Positions 1 through 6,657 of a DNA stretch of 11,493 nucleotides are shown in pieces. The notes below the pieces were generated by a model, which saw nothing but the letters and a program-made list of their open reading frames with translations, was not told where the DNA came from and searched no databases. The stretch covers positions 1 to 11,493 of the forward strand of contig DAONJL010000069.1 in the NCBI GenBank assembly GCA_035405645.1. Direction: 5' to 3'. Positions within the stretch are counted from its first letter, which is position 1. The number at the start of each line of letters is the position of its first letter. The translations under genes were made by a program, and so were the position numbers. The stretch comes from DAONJL01 sp035405645 [NCBI: bacterium]. GTDB lineage: Bacteria; JAGOBX01; DAONJL01.

Positions 1-60
1 TATATTTAACTTTGCTATTTTTGCTGTTCCATCATCTGCTTGTTCTTTTCCAAAATTTTT
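1..60 (-). other. Possible coding fragment at the left edge, unidentified
   Basis: On the minus strand one frame reads FGKEQADDGTAKIAKLNI before running off the window. Its codons (GCA, GAT, ACA, ATA, AAA, TTA) match those of the neighbouring genes, whereas the opposite-strand reading uses rarer ones such as AAC and GCT. Against coding: no ATG with a ribosome binding site precedes it. Upstream on that strand lie only homopolymer A/T and the promoter of the divergent gene, so a start would need a TTG near position 73-75. The AKLNI ending faintly recalls thioredoxins, but no active-site motif is in view and I assign no family. Confidence 0.2.
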
Positions 61-71
61 AAAAAAAAATC

Positions 72-100
72 TTGACAAATAAAAAAAAATATTGTAAAAA
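72..100 (+). promoter_or_regulatory. Probable sigma70-type promoter of the P-loop kinase-like gene
   Basis: A perfect -35 TTGACA (72-77) is followed after 17 nt by TAAAAA (95-100), a 4/6 match to TATAAT. Transcription would begin near 107 and give a leader of about 35 nt containing the AGGAGG at 125-130. The -10 is weak and homopolymeric, so its exact register is uncertain. Confidence 0.5.
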
Positions 101-141
101 AAATGGTTTTTTTTAATTTTGGTCAGGAGGTATTAAAAATA

Positions 142-1344
142 ATGATTGACAAAGAATTTTTATGGGGAACAAATGCAAGACAATTTACTGTAAATTTATT
201 AAAAGTAATAGCATTAAAATATGGTCTTGAAAATTTTTTAAAAGAATTAGAAAAAGAGAATTCAACATTATTTAAAAAAGATATATATATTTGTTTTGAA
301 AATATTGTTGATGCAGTAATTTTTAAAGGAACAGATACAGAAAGTAAAATAGCAGCATTGAAAAATGCAAAGAATATTTATAATATGCCAATCTTTTTAA
401 TTGAAGGTGATAGATTCAATATTAAAAGATTGCCTGATTTTTATCGTATAATTGATAATGTTCGTTTTTTTGAAAAAAGTTTAAATATGAATATCTATAA
501 TACAATGAATACAATTCTCACATTATTAAAAGTACAAATAACAGGCACGAATTTGAATGAAATGTTTTATATGAGTGTAGGGCATATAGAACGTTCAATA
601 GAAAATGCTTTTTTAACAAATCCAAATTGGGATAGAAAAAAAGAGACTTCAAAAAATCCAATATTAATAATGCCAATAGGTGCGTCAGGTTGCGGGAAAT
701 CAACATTTTATAAAGTTTTATCAAATGTAGTAAATATATCCTGTGATAATATAAGATATTTGTTGTTTAAAGATTATGGTCCTTGTTTTAAATCCTGGGA
801 GAGCACAATTTGTTGGTGGATAGTAAATAATTTAACTGATTTTTATATAAGACGAGGTTATTCTGTTTTTTATAATGGTGTTAATACAGATAGAGAATAT
901 AGAGCCCCAATGACAATGGAAGTACATGACCCAATTTATGAAGGATTGAAATATAATTTGAAATTAGTTTATTTTGAACCACCGAATGGATTAACAGAAG
1001 AAGAATTACAGGAATTAAAAGCAGTTAATTTATGGAAAGAAGATATAATGACATTAGATATTGATAAATATTCTCCAAAGGTTGCAAATATATTAAGATT
1101 AATAAAATCTAATTATGAAAGAACAGTAGCAAGAACAGAATTAATAAATAAAGGCGAACAGGAACAAGACCCTTATGATGTTCAATATCTTGTTCCGCCA
1201 GCTGTAATTAAAATATTTGTTGAACAATCATTTGTAAAACCAACCGGTGATAATGTAATTTATATACCACGAAAAAATATACCTGATGCAAAAGAGAGAA
1301 TGGAATTTTATAAATTTTATGCGCAGAAACTTTTTGAAAAATAA
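142..1344 (+). CDS. P-loop NTPase/kinase-like protein (AAA_33 or polynucleotide-kinase type) with unassigned N-terminal region
   Basis: The 400-residue product has a classic Walker A motif, GASGCGKST, at residues 180-188. It is followed by SCDNIR (200-205), and by a strand plus NGVNTDREYR (245-254). This order resembles the phosphotransferase P-loop group that includes T4 polynucleotide kinase and zeta-toxin-like kinases: Walker A, then a D-x-[IY]-R substrate-binding motif, then a DxTN..R-like segment. The usual D of the last motif is N here. An R-rich stretch (NYERTVARTE) could be the lid. About 175 residues before the P-loop match nothing I know. I chose ATG 142 because AGGAGG lies at 125-130, 11 nt upstream; the in-frame ATG at 103 has no ribosome binding site and would add a low-complexity MVFFNF leader. 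The gene ends 2 nt from the convergent tRNA-His gene. A nucleotide or polynucleotide 5'-kinase is inferred, not shown. Confidence 0.75.
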   Translation: MIDKEFLWGTNARQFTVNLLKVIALKYGLENFLKELEKENSTLFKKDIYICFENIVDAVIFKGTDTESKIAALKNAKNIYNMPIFLIEGDRFNIKRLPDFYRIIDNVRFFEKSLNMNIYNTMNTILTLLKVQITGTNLNEMFYMSVGHIERSIENAFLTNPNWDRKKETSKNPILIMPIGASGCGKSTFYKVLSNVVNISCDNIRYLLFKDYGPCFKSWESTICWWIVNNLTDFYIRRGYSVFYNGVNTDREYRAPMTMEVHDPIYEGLKYNLKLVYFEPPNGLTEEELQELKAVNLWKEDIMTLDIDKYSPKVANILRLIKSNYERTVARTELINKGEQEQDPYDVQYLVPPAVIKIFVEQSFVKPTGDNVIYIPRKNIPDAKERMEFYKFYAQKLFEK

Positions 1345-1346
1345 AA

Positions 1347-1425
1347 TGGGGTGGATGACGAGATTTGAACTCGCGACCTTCAGGGCCACAACCTGAAGCT
1401 CTAACCAGACTGAGCTACATCCACC
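1347..1425 (-). tRNA. trnH: tRNA-His (anticodon GTG), CCA encoded
   Basis: Read on the minus strand the gene folds as a complete cloverleaf. It has a perfect 7-bp acceptor stem (GTGGATG with CATCCAC), a 4-bp D stem (GCTC/GAGC) and a 5-bp anticodon stem (TCAGG/CCTGA) around the loop TTGTGGC. The T arm is GCGAG/CTCGT with loop TTCAAAT. The extra 5' G opposite discriminator C73 is the histidine-specific G-1 identity element, and it is encoded. The 3' CCA is also encoded, at 1347-1349. The 3' end lies 2 nt from the stop codon of the opposing P-loop gene, leaving no room for a separate terminator. Confidence 0.97.
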
Positions 1426-1438
1426 AAAACGATGAATT

Positions 1439-1466
1439 ATTTTATATATTTTATTTTTTTTGTCAA
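1439..1466 (-). promoter_or_regulatory. Promoter of tRNA-His
   Basis: On the minus strand TTGACA (1466-1461) is separated by 16 nt from TAAAAT (1444-1439), a 5/6 match to TATAAT. The predicted start, near 1432, is about 7 nt upstream of the mature tRNA 5' end, which suits RNase P processing of a short leader. The -35 lies back to back with that of the receiver-domain gene. Confidence 0.7.
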
Positions 1467-1485
1467 GTTTTTTTTAAAAAAAGTA

Positions 1486-1516
1486 TTGACAAATAATTTG
1501 TAATTAAATATATAAT
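1486..1516 (+). promoter_or_regulatory. Promoter of the receiver-domain gene and operon, apparently leaderless
   Basis: TTGACA at 1486-1491 is followed by TATATA at 1509-1514 (17-nt spacer) or by TATAAT at 1511-1516 (19-nt spacer). Either register puts the transcription start at about 1521-1523, at or within 2 nt of the ATG at 1523. No Shine-Dalgarno sequence could then be present in the mRNA, and none is seen in the DNA. Confidence 0.7.
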
Positions 1517-1522
1517 AATTTA

Positions 1523-1951
1523 ATGCAAGATGAACAAATTCAAAATTTAAAAATATATAAAAAAGATAATAAAAAATTTACTTTTTTAATTACTGATGAT
1601 TCGCCATTTATGTGGAAGCAAGTAAGACGAGTAATTGAATTAATCGATGGCGAAGTAGTTGGTGAAGCAAATAATGGGGCAGAATGCATAAAGTTATATC
1701 AAAAATTAAAACCAGATTTTGTCACATTAGATATAACAATGCCAGTAATGAATGGTTTAGATGCTTTAAAAGAATTAAAAAAAATCGATGCAAATGCAAA
1801 AGTAATAATGTTAACAGCAATTGGTTTTGAAGAAAGAATCAAAGAATGTATTTTAGCAGGCGCAATACATTATATTGTTAAGCCATTTAAAATTGAAGAG
1901 GTTGCTAAAAAAATTTATATACTAATAAAGAAATATTTTTATAACGAATAA
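1523..1951 (+). CDS. Single-domain CheY-like response regulator
   Basis: This 142-residue protein is one receiver (REC) domain after a lysine-rich N-terminal extension of about 18 residues. All phosphorylation-site residues are in place: the acidic pair D25/D26, the phospho-acceptor D70 in TLDITMP, the switch T98 in MLTA, and K120 in VKPF. There is no output domain, so it acts through protein-protein contacts, as CheY (flagellar motor) or Spo0F (phosphorelay) do; which applies cannot be told. No histidine kinase or flagellar gene is adjacent, although a chemoreceptor end lies about 9 kb away. It heads a same-strand gene cluster. The start is the only ATG before the domain and is probably translated from a leaderless transcript. 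A following DNA glycosylase gene begins 21 nt downstream. Confidence 0.93.
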   Translation: MQDEQIQNLKIYKKDNKKFTFLITDDSPFMWKQVRRVIELIDGEVVGEANNGAECIKLYQKLKPDFVTLDITMPVMNGLDALKELKKIDANAKVIMLTAIGFEERIKECILAGAIHYIVKPFKIEEVAKKIYILIKKYFYNE

Positions 1952-1972
1952 ATTTTCACTTCAATATCTTTT

Positions 1973-2416
1973 ATGAGACTCTGGTCAATCACTCCAGATT
2001 ATCTTGATGTAAAAGGATTATTAGCATTATGGCGCGAAGCACTTTTAGCAAAAGCAGTTTTAGAGAATAAAACAATTGGCTATAAAAATCATCCACAATT
2101 AATTCGTTTTAAAAATTATGAAAATCCTCTAAAAGCAATAAATGCATTTTTAACTTATGTTTATTTAAATTCAAAAGCACGAGGCTATAATTTTGATAAA
2201 AGCAAAATAAAGATTATTCAATTAACAAAAATAATAAAAGTAAGTAAAAAACAAGTTGAATATGAATTTTGGTTACTACAGAATAAATTAGTCAGAAGAG
2301 ATAAAAATAAGTATTTAGAAAATAAAAAAATACAAAGAATAAAAGTAAATCCAATATTTAAAATAGTAAATGGCGAAATAGAAGAATGGGAAAAAATAAA
2401 AGAAATATATTATTAA
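1973..2416 (+). CDS. Pyrimidine-dimer DNA glycosylase (T4 endonuclease V-like, Pyr_excise family)
   Basis: The 147-residue protein begins MRLWS and continues YLDVKGLLALWREALLAKAV and HPQLIRF. This is the signature of bacterial homologues of T4 endonuclease V, which cuts the glycosidic bond at UV-induced cyclobutane pyrimidine dimers and then nicks the backbone. R21-E22 in LALWREAL aligns with R22-E23 of the T4 enzyme (MAEYREL), where E23 is catalytic. The N-terminal amine serves as nucleophile in the T4 enzyme, so the exact start matters; MRLW is the family start. The gene is 21 nt behind the receiver-domain gene and has no visible Shine-Dalgarno (the upstream bases are pyrimidine-rich), which suggests translation by reinitiation. 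Its last 31 nt overlap truA in another frame. The family is clear; activity on dimers is inferred from the family. Confidence 0.85.
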   Translation: MRLWSITPDYLDVKGLLALWREALLAKAVLENKTIGYKNHPQLIRFKNYENPLKAINAFLTYVYLNSKARGYNFDKSKIKIIQLTKIIKVSKKQVEYEFWLLQNKLVRRDKNKYLENKKIQRIKVNPIFKIVNGEIEEWEKIKEIYY

Positions 2417-3171
2417 AAATATGTTATGATGGCACAAATTATAATGGATTTCAAAGACAGCCAGTTTGTGATACAATAGAGCAAAGAGTATTAACAGCAA
2501 TAAAAAAAATAACAAATGAAGAAATAGAAAAAATAGAATATGGTGCACGAACTGACGCTGGTGTTCATTGTGAAGAAAATTATGTAAATTTCCATACTTA
2601 CTCTTCAATTCCAACTGAAAAAATTATTTTTGCATTAAATGCATTTTTACCTTATGATATAAGAGTTTTAAAATCACTTGAAGTTGATGAGAATTTTAAT
2701 TCAAGATACGAAATAATTGAAAGAACATATAGATATAATATTTTTACTGGTTTAATTATCAGCCCATTTAAATATAAATATTATTTGCATTATCCATATA
2801 AAATTGATATAAATAAATTAAATGAAGCAAAGAATTATTTAATAGGCAAGCATGATTTTAAAGCATTTTGTGCAAGTGATAGTTCAGCGAAAAATACAAT
2901 TAGAGAAATAAAAAGTATTGAGATAAAAGAAGAAAAAGAAGAAATAAAAATATATATAACAGGAAATGCTTTTTTAAAACAGATGATTAGAATTATAATA
3001 GGCACAATTTTAGAAATAAATGAAAATAAAAAAAGAGTTACTGATTTAAAAGAAATAATAGAAAAAAAAGATAGAAATTTAGCAGGCAGGACAGAAAGTG
3101 CAAAAGGTTTGTGTTTGATAAAATGTAAATTTAAAAAAGAAGAAATAAATCGATATTTTGAGGAGCAATAA
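2386..3171 (+). CDS. truA: tRNA pseudouridine(38-40) synthase TruA
   Basis: TruA isomerises uridines 38-40 in the anticodon arm of many tRNAs. The 261-residue product has the usual length and all signature blocks: KICYDGTNYNGFQRQ near the N terminus, the catalytic D57 in ARTDAGVH, LNAFLPYDIRV, an ERTYRYNI segment, FLKQMIRIIIGTI, and the C-terminal AGRTESAKGLCLIKC. The residue before RTD is A in place of the commoner G or S, a mild variation. The start at 2386 lies inside the DNA glycosylase gene (31-nt overlap) with no strong ribosome binding site, so translation is probably coupled. The next gene starts 2 nt after the stop, and its ribosome binding site sits within the last truA codons. Confidence 0.95.
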   Translation: MGKNKRNILLKICYDGTNYNGFQRQPVCDTIEQRVLTAIKKITNEEIEKIEYGARTDAGVHCEENYVNFHTYSSIPTEKIIFALNAFLPYDIRVLKSLEVDENFNSRYEIIERTYRYNIFTGLIISPFKYKYYLHYPYKIDINKLNEAKNYLIGKHDFKAFCASDSSAKNTIREIKSIEIKEEKEEIKIYITGNAFLKQMIRIIIGTILEINENKKRVTDLKEIIEKKDRNLAGRTESAKGLCLIKCKFKKEEINRYFEEQ

Positions 3172-3173
3172 AG

Positions 3174-4268
3174 ATGGCTAAAAGATTAAATTTTTTTACG
3201 CCAATAAATTCATTAGGTTATGGAGTTGTAGGGAAGAATTTAGCATTAGAATTAAATAAGTATTTTGAAGTCGCATTAATTCCATTATTTAATCAAATTA
3301 GCGGAATTGAAAAAGAAGAAATAAGTGTTATACAGGAAATGATTAGCAGAGTTGTGCATATAAATTTTAATGATACTGGTTTAATGTGGAATTATGGTAA
3401 TCAGATGTGGGGATTTTGTGGTAAAAGAAGATTAGGTTATACTATTTTTGAAACTGAATTATTGCCTGAAGATTGGGTGAATCAATTAAAACAACTTGAT
3501 TTAGTTTTTGTTCCTTCAAATTGGGCGAAAAGAATATTAACAGAAAAATATAAAATAAAAACAGAAATAATAAATTGTGGTGTAAATATAAATATTTTTC
3601 ATCCTGTTCCTTTTCAGAAACAATCAAATGTATTTAAATTTGCATCAATTGGCAAATGGGAAGAGAGAAAAAATCAGAAATTATTAGTTCAGGCTTTTTG
3701 TGAAGAATTTAAACCAACAGAAAATGTTCAATTATATGGATTATGGAATAATCCATTTACAAATGTTGATATTTATAAAGAAGTAAAATCTTTAATAACA
3801 AATGGACATATATTATTTTCACAGGAAAATCAAAATGCAACTATTTTTTTATGCAAGCCATTACCATCTTCTTATGCTATTGCATCTTTTATACAACAAA
3901 TGGATGCATTTATTTTTCCTTTTAGAGCAGAAGGTTGGTGTTTACCATTGCTCGAAGCAATGGCTTGCGGTAAAATCTGTATTGCTACATATTATTCGGC
4001 TGCAACTGAATTTATAAATGAAAATAATTGTTATTTACTTCATCCAAAAAAATTTATTCCTGCTTATGATGGAATTTATTTTAAAGGTGATTTAGGAAAT
4101 TGGGCTGATATTGATAAAGAAGAATTAAAGTATTTATTACGAACTGTTTATGAAGATAGATTAAAGATGAATTTTCAAATTTCACAAAATGCAATAGCAA
4201 CAGCAAAAAAATATAGATGGGAAAATATAGGCATACAGGCAAAAGTAAAAATAGAGCCTTTTTTATAA
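3174..4268 (+). CDS. Glycosyltransferase, GT4-like (GT-B fold)
   Basis: The product (364 residues) has a glycine-rich N-terminal loop, SLGYGVVGKNLA (about residues 13-24), as in GT-B enzymes. The C-terminal nucleotide-sugar domain starts near FASIGKWEERKN (157-167), where family members bind the donor. The EX7E motif is present as EGWCLPLLE (E253-E261), followed by AMACGKICIA. Such enzymes transfer a sugar from an activated donor to a glycan, lipid or protein; donor and acceptor cannot be read from the sequence. No signal peptide or membrane helix is seen, so it is probably cytoplasmic. AGGAG at 3161-3165 lies 8 nt before the ATG and fixes the start. It stands alone, with no other polysaccharide genes nearby, which is unusual for this family. 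Confidence 0.88.
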   Translation: MAKRLNFFTPINSLGYGVVGKNLALELNKYFEVALIPLFNQISGIEKEEISVIQEMISRVVHINFNDTGLMWNYGNQMWGFCGKRRLGYTIFETELLPEDWVNQLKQLDLVFVPSNWAKRILTEKYKIKTEIINCGVNINIFHPVPFQKQSNVFKFASIGKWEERKNQKLLVQAFCEEFKPTENVQLYGLWNNPFTNVDIYKEVKSLITNGHILFSQENQNATIFLCKPLPSSYAIASFIQQMDAFIFPFRAEGWCLPLLEAMACGKICIATYYSAATEFINENNCYLLHPKKFIPAYDGIYFKGDLGNWADIDKEELKYLLRTVYEDRLKMNFQISQNAIATAKKYRWENIGIQAKVKIEPFL

Positions 4269-4269
4269 A

Positions 4270-4716
4270 ATGGAAAATAATATAAAAATAAGTCAATTAA
4301 CAATAAATGATTTAGAGCAGATATTAGAAATAGAAGAAGAAGCATTTATAACAAGATGGTCCAAACAGTTTTATATAAAAGAAATAACAAATGAAAATAG
4401 TTATTACATAAAAGCAAAAATAAATAATATAGTTGTTGGCTTTGCTGGTTTAAATTTAATATTAGATGAAGCGCATATTACAAAAATTGCTGTTCGATAT
4501 GAATATAGAAAAAAAGGAATTGCAACAAAATTATTAAATTATTTAATTGATTATTTAAAAAAAAATAATTTTAAAAAAATATATTTAGAAGTTCGAAAAT
4601 TTAATTTACCAGCAATAAATTTTTATCAAAAAAATTTATTTAAAATAGATGGTATCAGAAAAGGTTATTATATTGATACTAATGATGATGCAATTTTAAT
4701 GAGTTTAGAAATATAG
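4270..4716 (+). CDS. rimI: Ribosomal protein N-alanine acetyltransferase RimI-like (GNAT)
   Basis: This 148-residue protein is a single GNAT domain. The acetyl-CoA loop is RKKGIAT (80-86) in the order R-x-x-G-x-A. LEVRKFNLPAINFYQ places E107 and Y119 twelve residues apart, as are the catalytic E103 and Y115 of Salmonella RimI. The end, GIRKGYYIDTNDDAILMSL, is a RimI signature. RimI acetylates the N-terminal alanine of ribosomal protein S18; some relatives modify other proteins. The ATG follows the glycosyltransferase stop codon by 1 nt and no Shine-Dalgarno is visible, so coupling is likely. The usual partners tsaB and tsaE are not adjacent. The stop is TAG. Confidence 0.88.
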   Translation: MENNIKISQLTINDLEQILEIEEEAFITRWSKQFYIKEITNENSYYIKAKINNIVVGFAGLNLILDEAHITKIAVRYEYRKKGIATKLLNYLIDYLKKNNFKKIYLEVRKFNLPAINFYQKNLFKIDGIRKGYYIDTNDDAILMSLEI

Positions 4717-4740
4717 TAATTAAAATAAGGAAGGCAAAAG

Positions 4741-5592
4741 ATGAAAACATATTTTGAATGTTATAGTTGTTTTATAAAACAGGCAATACAAATAGCAAAG
4801 ATGACTGGCTGTAATGAATATCAACAAAAACAAATATTAAATAAAGTAATGAAAATTTTAATAAAAATAGATATAACATTACCGCCACCAATGATAGCAG
4901 GAAAAATTGAAAAAATTATTTATAGTTATTCAAAAGTAAAAGACCCTTATCAGGAAATAAAGAAAAAGAGTAATGATGAAGCCCTACAATTATATCCAAC
5001 ATTGAAAAAGAGATTAGATAGAGCAAAAGATAAATTAAAATTAGTCTTAAAAATATCTGCATTTGGCAATGTAATTGATTTTGCAATAAATAATAAAATT
5101 AATTTAAAAAAAGAAATAAAAGAATTTGATAGATTGAAGATTGAATTTAAAAAATATAATGAATTTAAAGAAAAGATAAAGGATGCAAAAATATTATTGA
5201 TAATTGGAGATAATGCTGGTGAAATTGTTTTTGATAAAATTTTTATTGAGTATTTAATCGAATATAAAAAAGACTTAAAAATATTTTATGCAGTTCGAGA
5301 AGCACCAATTTTAAATGATGCGACAATGATTGATGCTAAATACATTGATTTAGATAAAATATGTAATGTAATAACAAGCGGCAATACAGCACCTGGTATA
5401 AATTTAAAAAAATGTTCAAAAGATTTTTTAGATATATTTAAAAAAGCAGATATAATAATAAGTAAAGGCCAGGGAAATTATGAAAGTTTATCAGAGAATA
5501 AAAGCAAAAAAATTTATTTTTTATTAAAAGTAAAATGTGAAGTAGTTTCAAGACATTTAGGTATTCCAATTGGTAAAATTGTTTTTATTTAA
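4741..5592 (+). CDS. DUF89/ARMT1-like metal-dependent phosphatase (probable damage-control phosphatase)
   Basis: The 283-residue protein starts MKTYFECYSCFIKQA with a CxxC pair (C7, C10), characteristic of the prokaryotic branch of DUF89 (PF01937). Core motifs follow in order: GDNAGEIVFD (156-165), whose D157/N158 belong to the metal site of the family; VREAPILNDAT (185-195); and SKGQGNYESL (241-250). DUF89 proteins are metal-dependent phosphatases acting on phosphorylated metabolites, some of them damaged or surplus intermediates; the substrate here is unknown. An AAGGAAGG ribosome binding site (4727-4734) lies 6 nt before the ATG, making this one of the few cluster genes with a strong one of its own. 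The MBL-fold gene starts 4 nt after the stop, so the two are probably co-translated and may share a pathway. Confidence 0.87.
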   Translation: MKTYFECYSCFIKQAIQIAKMTGCNEYQQKQILNKVMKILIKIDITLPPPMIAGKIEKIIYSYSKVKDPYQEIKKKSNDEALQLYPTLKKRLDRAKDKLKLVLKISAFGNVIDFAINNKINLKKEIKEFDRLKIEFKKYNEFKEKIKDAKILLIIGDNAGEIVFDKIFIEYLIEYKKDLKIFYAVREAPILNDATMIDAKYIDLDKICNVITSGNTAPGINLKKCSKDFLDIFKKADIIISKGQGNYESLSENKSKKIYFLLKVKCEVVSRHLGIPIGKIVFI

Positions 5593-5596
5593 TTTT

Positions 5597-6409
5597 ATGA
5601 AAATAAAAATATTAGTTGATAATATTTCAAAACAAGAAGAGTTGCAATCAGAACACGGATTTTCAGCGTATCTGGAAAATTCGAAGAAAATATTATTTGA
5701 TACAGGTACAAGTGAAATAATCGTAAATAATGCCAGAAAACTAAATATAAATTTTAATGAAATTGATTATATTCTATTAAGTCATAATCATTATGATCAT
5801 ACTGGTGGATTAAATTCACTATTAAATTTGATTAAAAATAAAAAATTACGATTGATAATAGGGCAAAATTTTTTCCAGGAAAAATTTAAAAGAAATAAAG
5901 ATAAATATAAGAAAATTTCATTAGAAATAATAAATGAAAAATTTTTATCAGAAAATTTTGATGTTATTGTTGTAAATGATTTTTATGAAATAACAAAAGA
6001 TATTTATGTTTTAAATTTAAGAGGCGGGCAAAGTGTTTTAAAAGACCATTTTTTTATTAAAGAAAATTCTTTATTTTATCCTGATAATTTTGATGAAGAA
6101 ATAATTTTGTTAATAAAAAAAGAAAATGAATTGACAGTTTTAACTGGTTGTTGTCATACTGGAATAGAACATATAATAAAAAGGACAAACAAAATATTTT
6201 CAGAAGGTAAGATAAAGAATATTATTGGCGGATTACATTTAAAAAATATAAAAGAAGAAGATTATCAAAAAATATTAGAACTGATAAAAGAAAATAAAAT
6301 AAGAATTTATGCTGGGCATTGCACTGGTGATGAACGCTTAATTGATTTAGCAAAAAATTTAAAAGAAAATTTTAGAAAATTAGAAGTTGGTTTAGAGATA
6401 ATAATATAA
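5597..6409 (+). CDS. Metallo-beta-lactamase-fold protein, COG1237 type
   Basis: The 270-residue protein carries the MBL metal motif SHNHYDHTGG (H63, H65, D67, H68), followed by TGCCHTGIEHI (H187), GGLHL (H214) and AGHCTG (H241). That order, plus MKIKILVDN and LFDTG near the N terminus, is typical of COG1237. Members are often labelled dihydropterin-6-yl-methyl-ribofuranosyl-aminobenzene 5'-phosphate synthase, after a Methanocaldococcus protein; that name should not be taken as the function here. A zinc- or iron-dependent hydrolase is expected. I start at ATG 5597 because MKIKILVDN matches the family N terminus; the in-frame ATG at 5570 lies inside the previous gene. The 4-nt gap and lack of a ribosome binding site imply coupling to the DUF89 gene. 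It is the last gene of the + strand cluster. Confidence 0.87.
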   Translation: MKIKILVDNISKQEELQSEHGFSAYLENSKKILFDTGTSEIIVNNARKLNINFNEIDYILLSHNHYDHTGGLNSLLNLIKNKKLRLIIGQNFFQEKFKRNKDKYKKISLEIINEKFLSENFDVIVVNDFYEITKDIYVLNLRGGQSVLKDHFFIKENSLFYPDNFDEEIILLIKKENELTVLTGCCHTGIEHIIKRTNKIFSEGKIKNIIGGLHLKNIKEEDYQKILELIKENKIRIYAGHCTGDERLIDLAKNLKENFRKLEVGLEIII

Positions 6410-6455
6410 TAAATTTCTTAACATTTTTTTGCTTACATTTCAGCATTCTGATAGG

Positions 6456-6483
6456 TTGACAATTAAAACATTATTTCTATCAA
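6456..6483 (+). promoter_or_regulatory. Possible promoter inside the non-coding gap
   Basis: A perfect TTGACA (6456-6461) is followed after 16 nt by TATCAA (6478-6483), a 4/6 match to TATAAT. A start near 6490 would place the inverted-repeat segment at the beginning of the transcript. No gene follows on this strand before dnaJ, which runs the other way. It may be a chance match in A/T-rich DNA. Confidence 0.25.
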
Positions 6484-6488
6484 TATAA

Positions 6489-6657
6489 AAGATAATAAAA
6501 AATAAAAGAGACGATAAATAACGCAATCTTAGAAAAGCGTAAAATTGTAGTTAGTATAAAAAATCTTTATTATCTTAAAATATTAAAAAATTAAATAAAT
6601 TATAGGATTAAAAATAAAGGTATGTTGTTAATATTTTTAATCTCTTAAAATTCCTAT
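6489..6657 (+). ncRNA. Candidate structured RNA: two long inverted repeats
   Basis: AAGATAATAAA (6489-6499) is perfectly complementary to TTTATTATCTT (6566-6576). Their loop contains a small GC hairpin, ACGC (6521-6524) with GCGT (6537-6540). Then GATTAAAAATA (6606-6616) pairs perfectly with TATTTTTAATC (6632-6642) across a 15-nt loop, and ATAGGA (6602-6607) can pair with TCCTAT (6652-6657) around it. No RNA family is recognised. A/T-rich DNA produces such repeats by chance more often than average, so this is a candidate only. Confidence 0.25.

Noticed and set aside
103-141. Upstream in-frame ATG for the P-loop protein
   Set aside because: It has no ribosome binding site, overlaps the predicted transcription start and adds a low-complexity leader; AGGAGG at 125-130 serves the ATG at 142.
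2315-2614. Minus-strand open frame rich in F, L, Y and I opposite truA
   Set aside because: It is the antisense of A-rich coding DNA; the hydrophobic composition is a by-product of A/T richness, with no start signal.
5570-5596. Upstream in-frame ATG for the MBL-fold gene
   Set aside because: It lies within the DUF89 gene, and the family N terminus (MKIKILVDN) begins at 5597.
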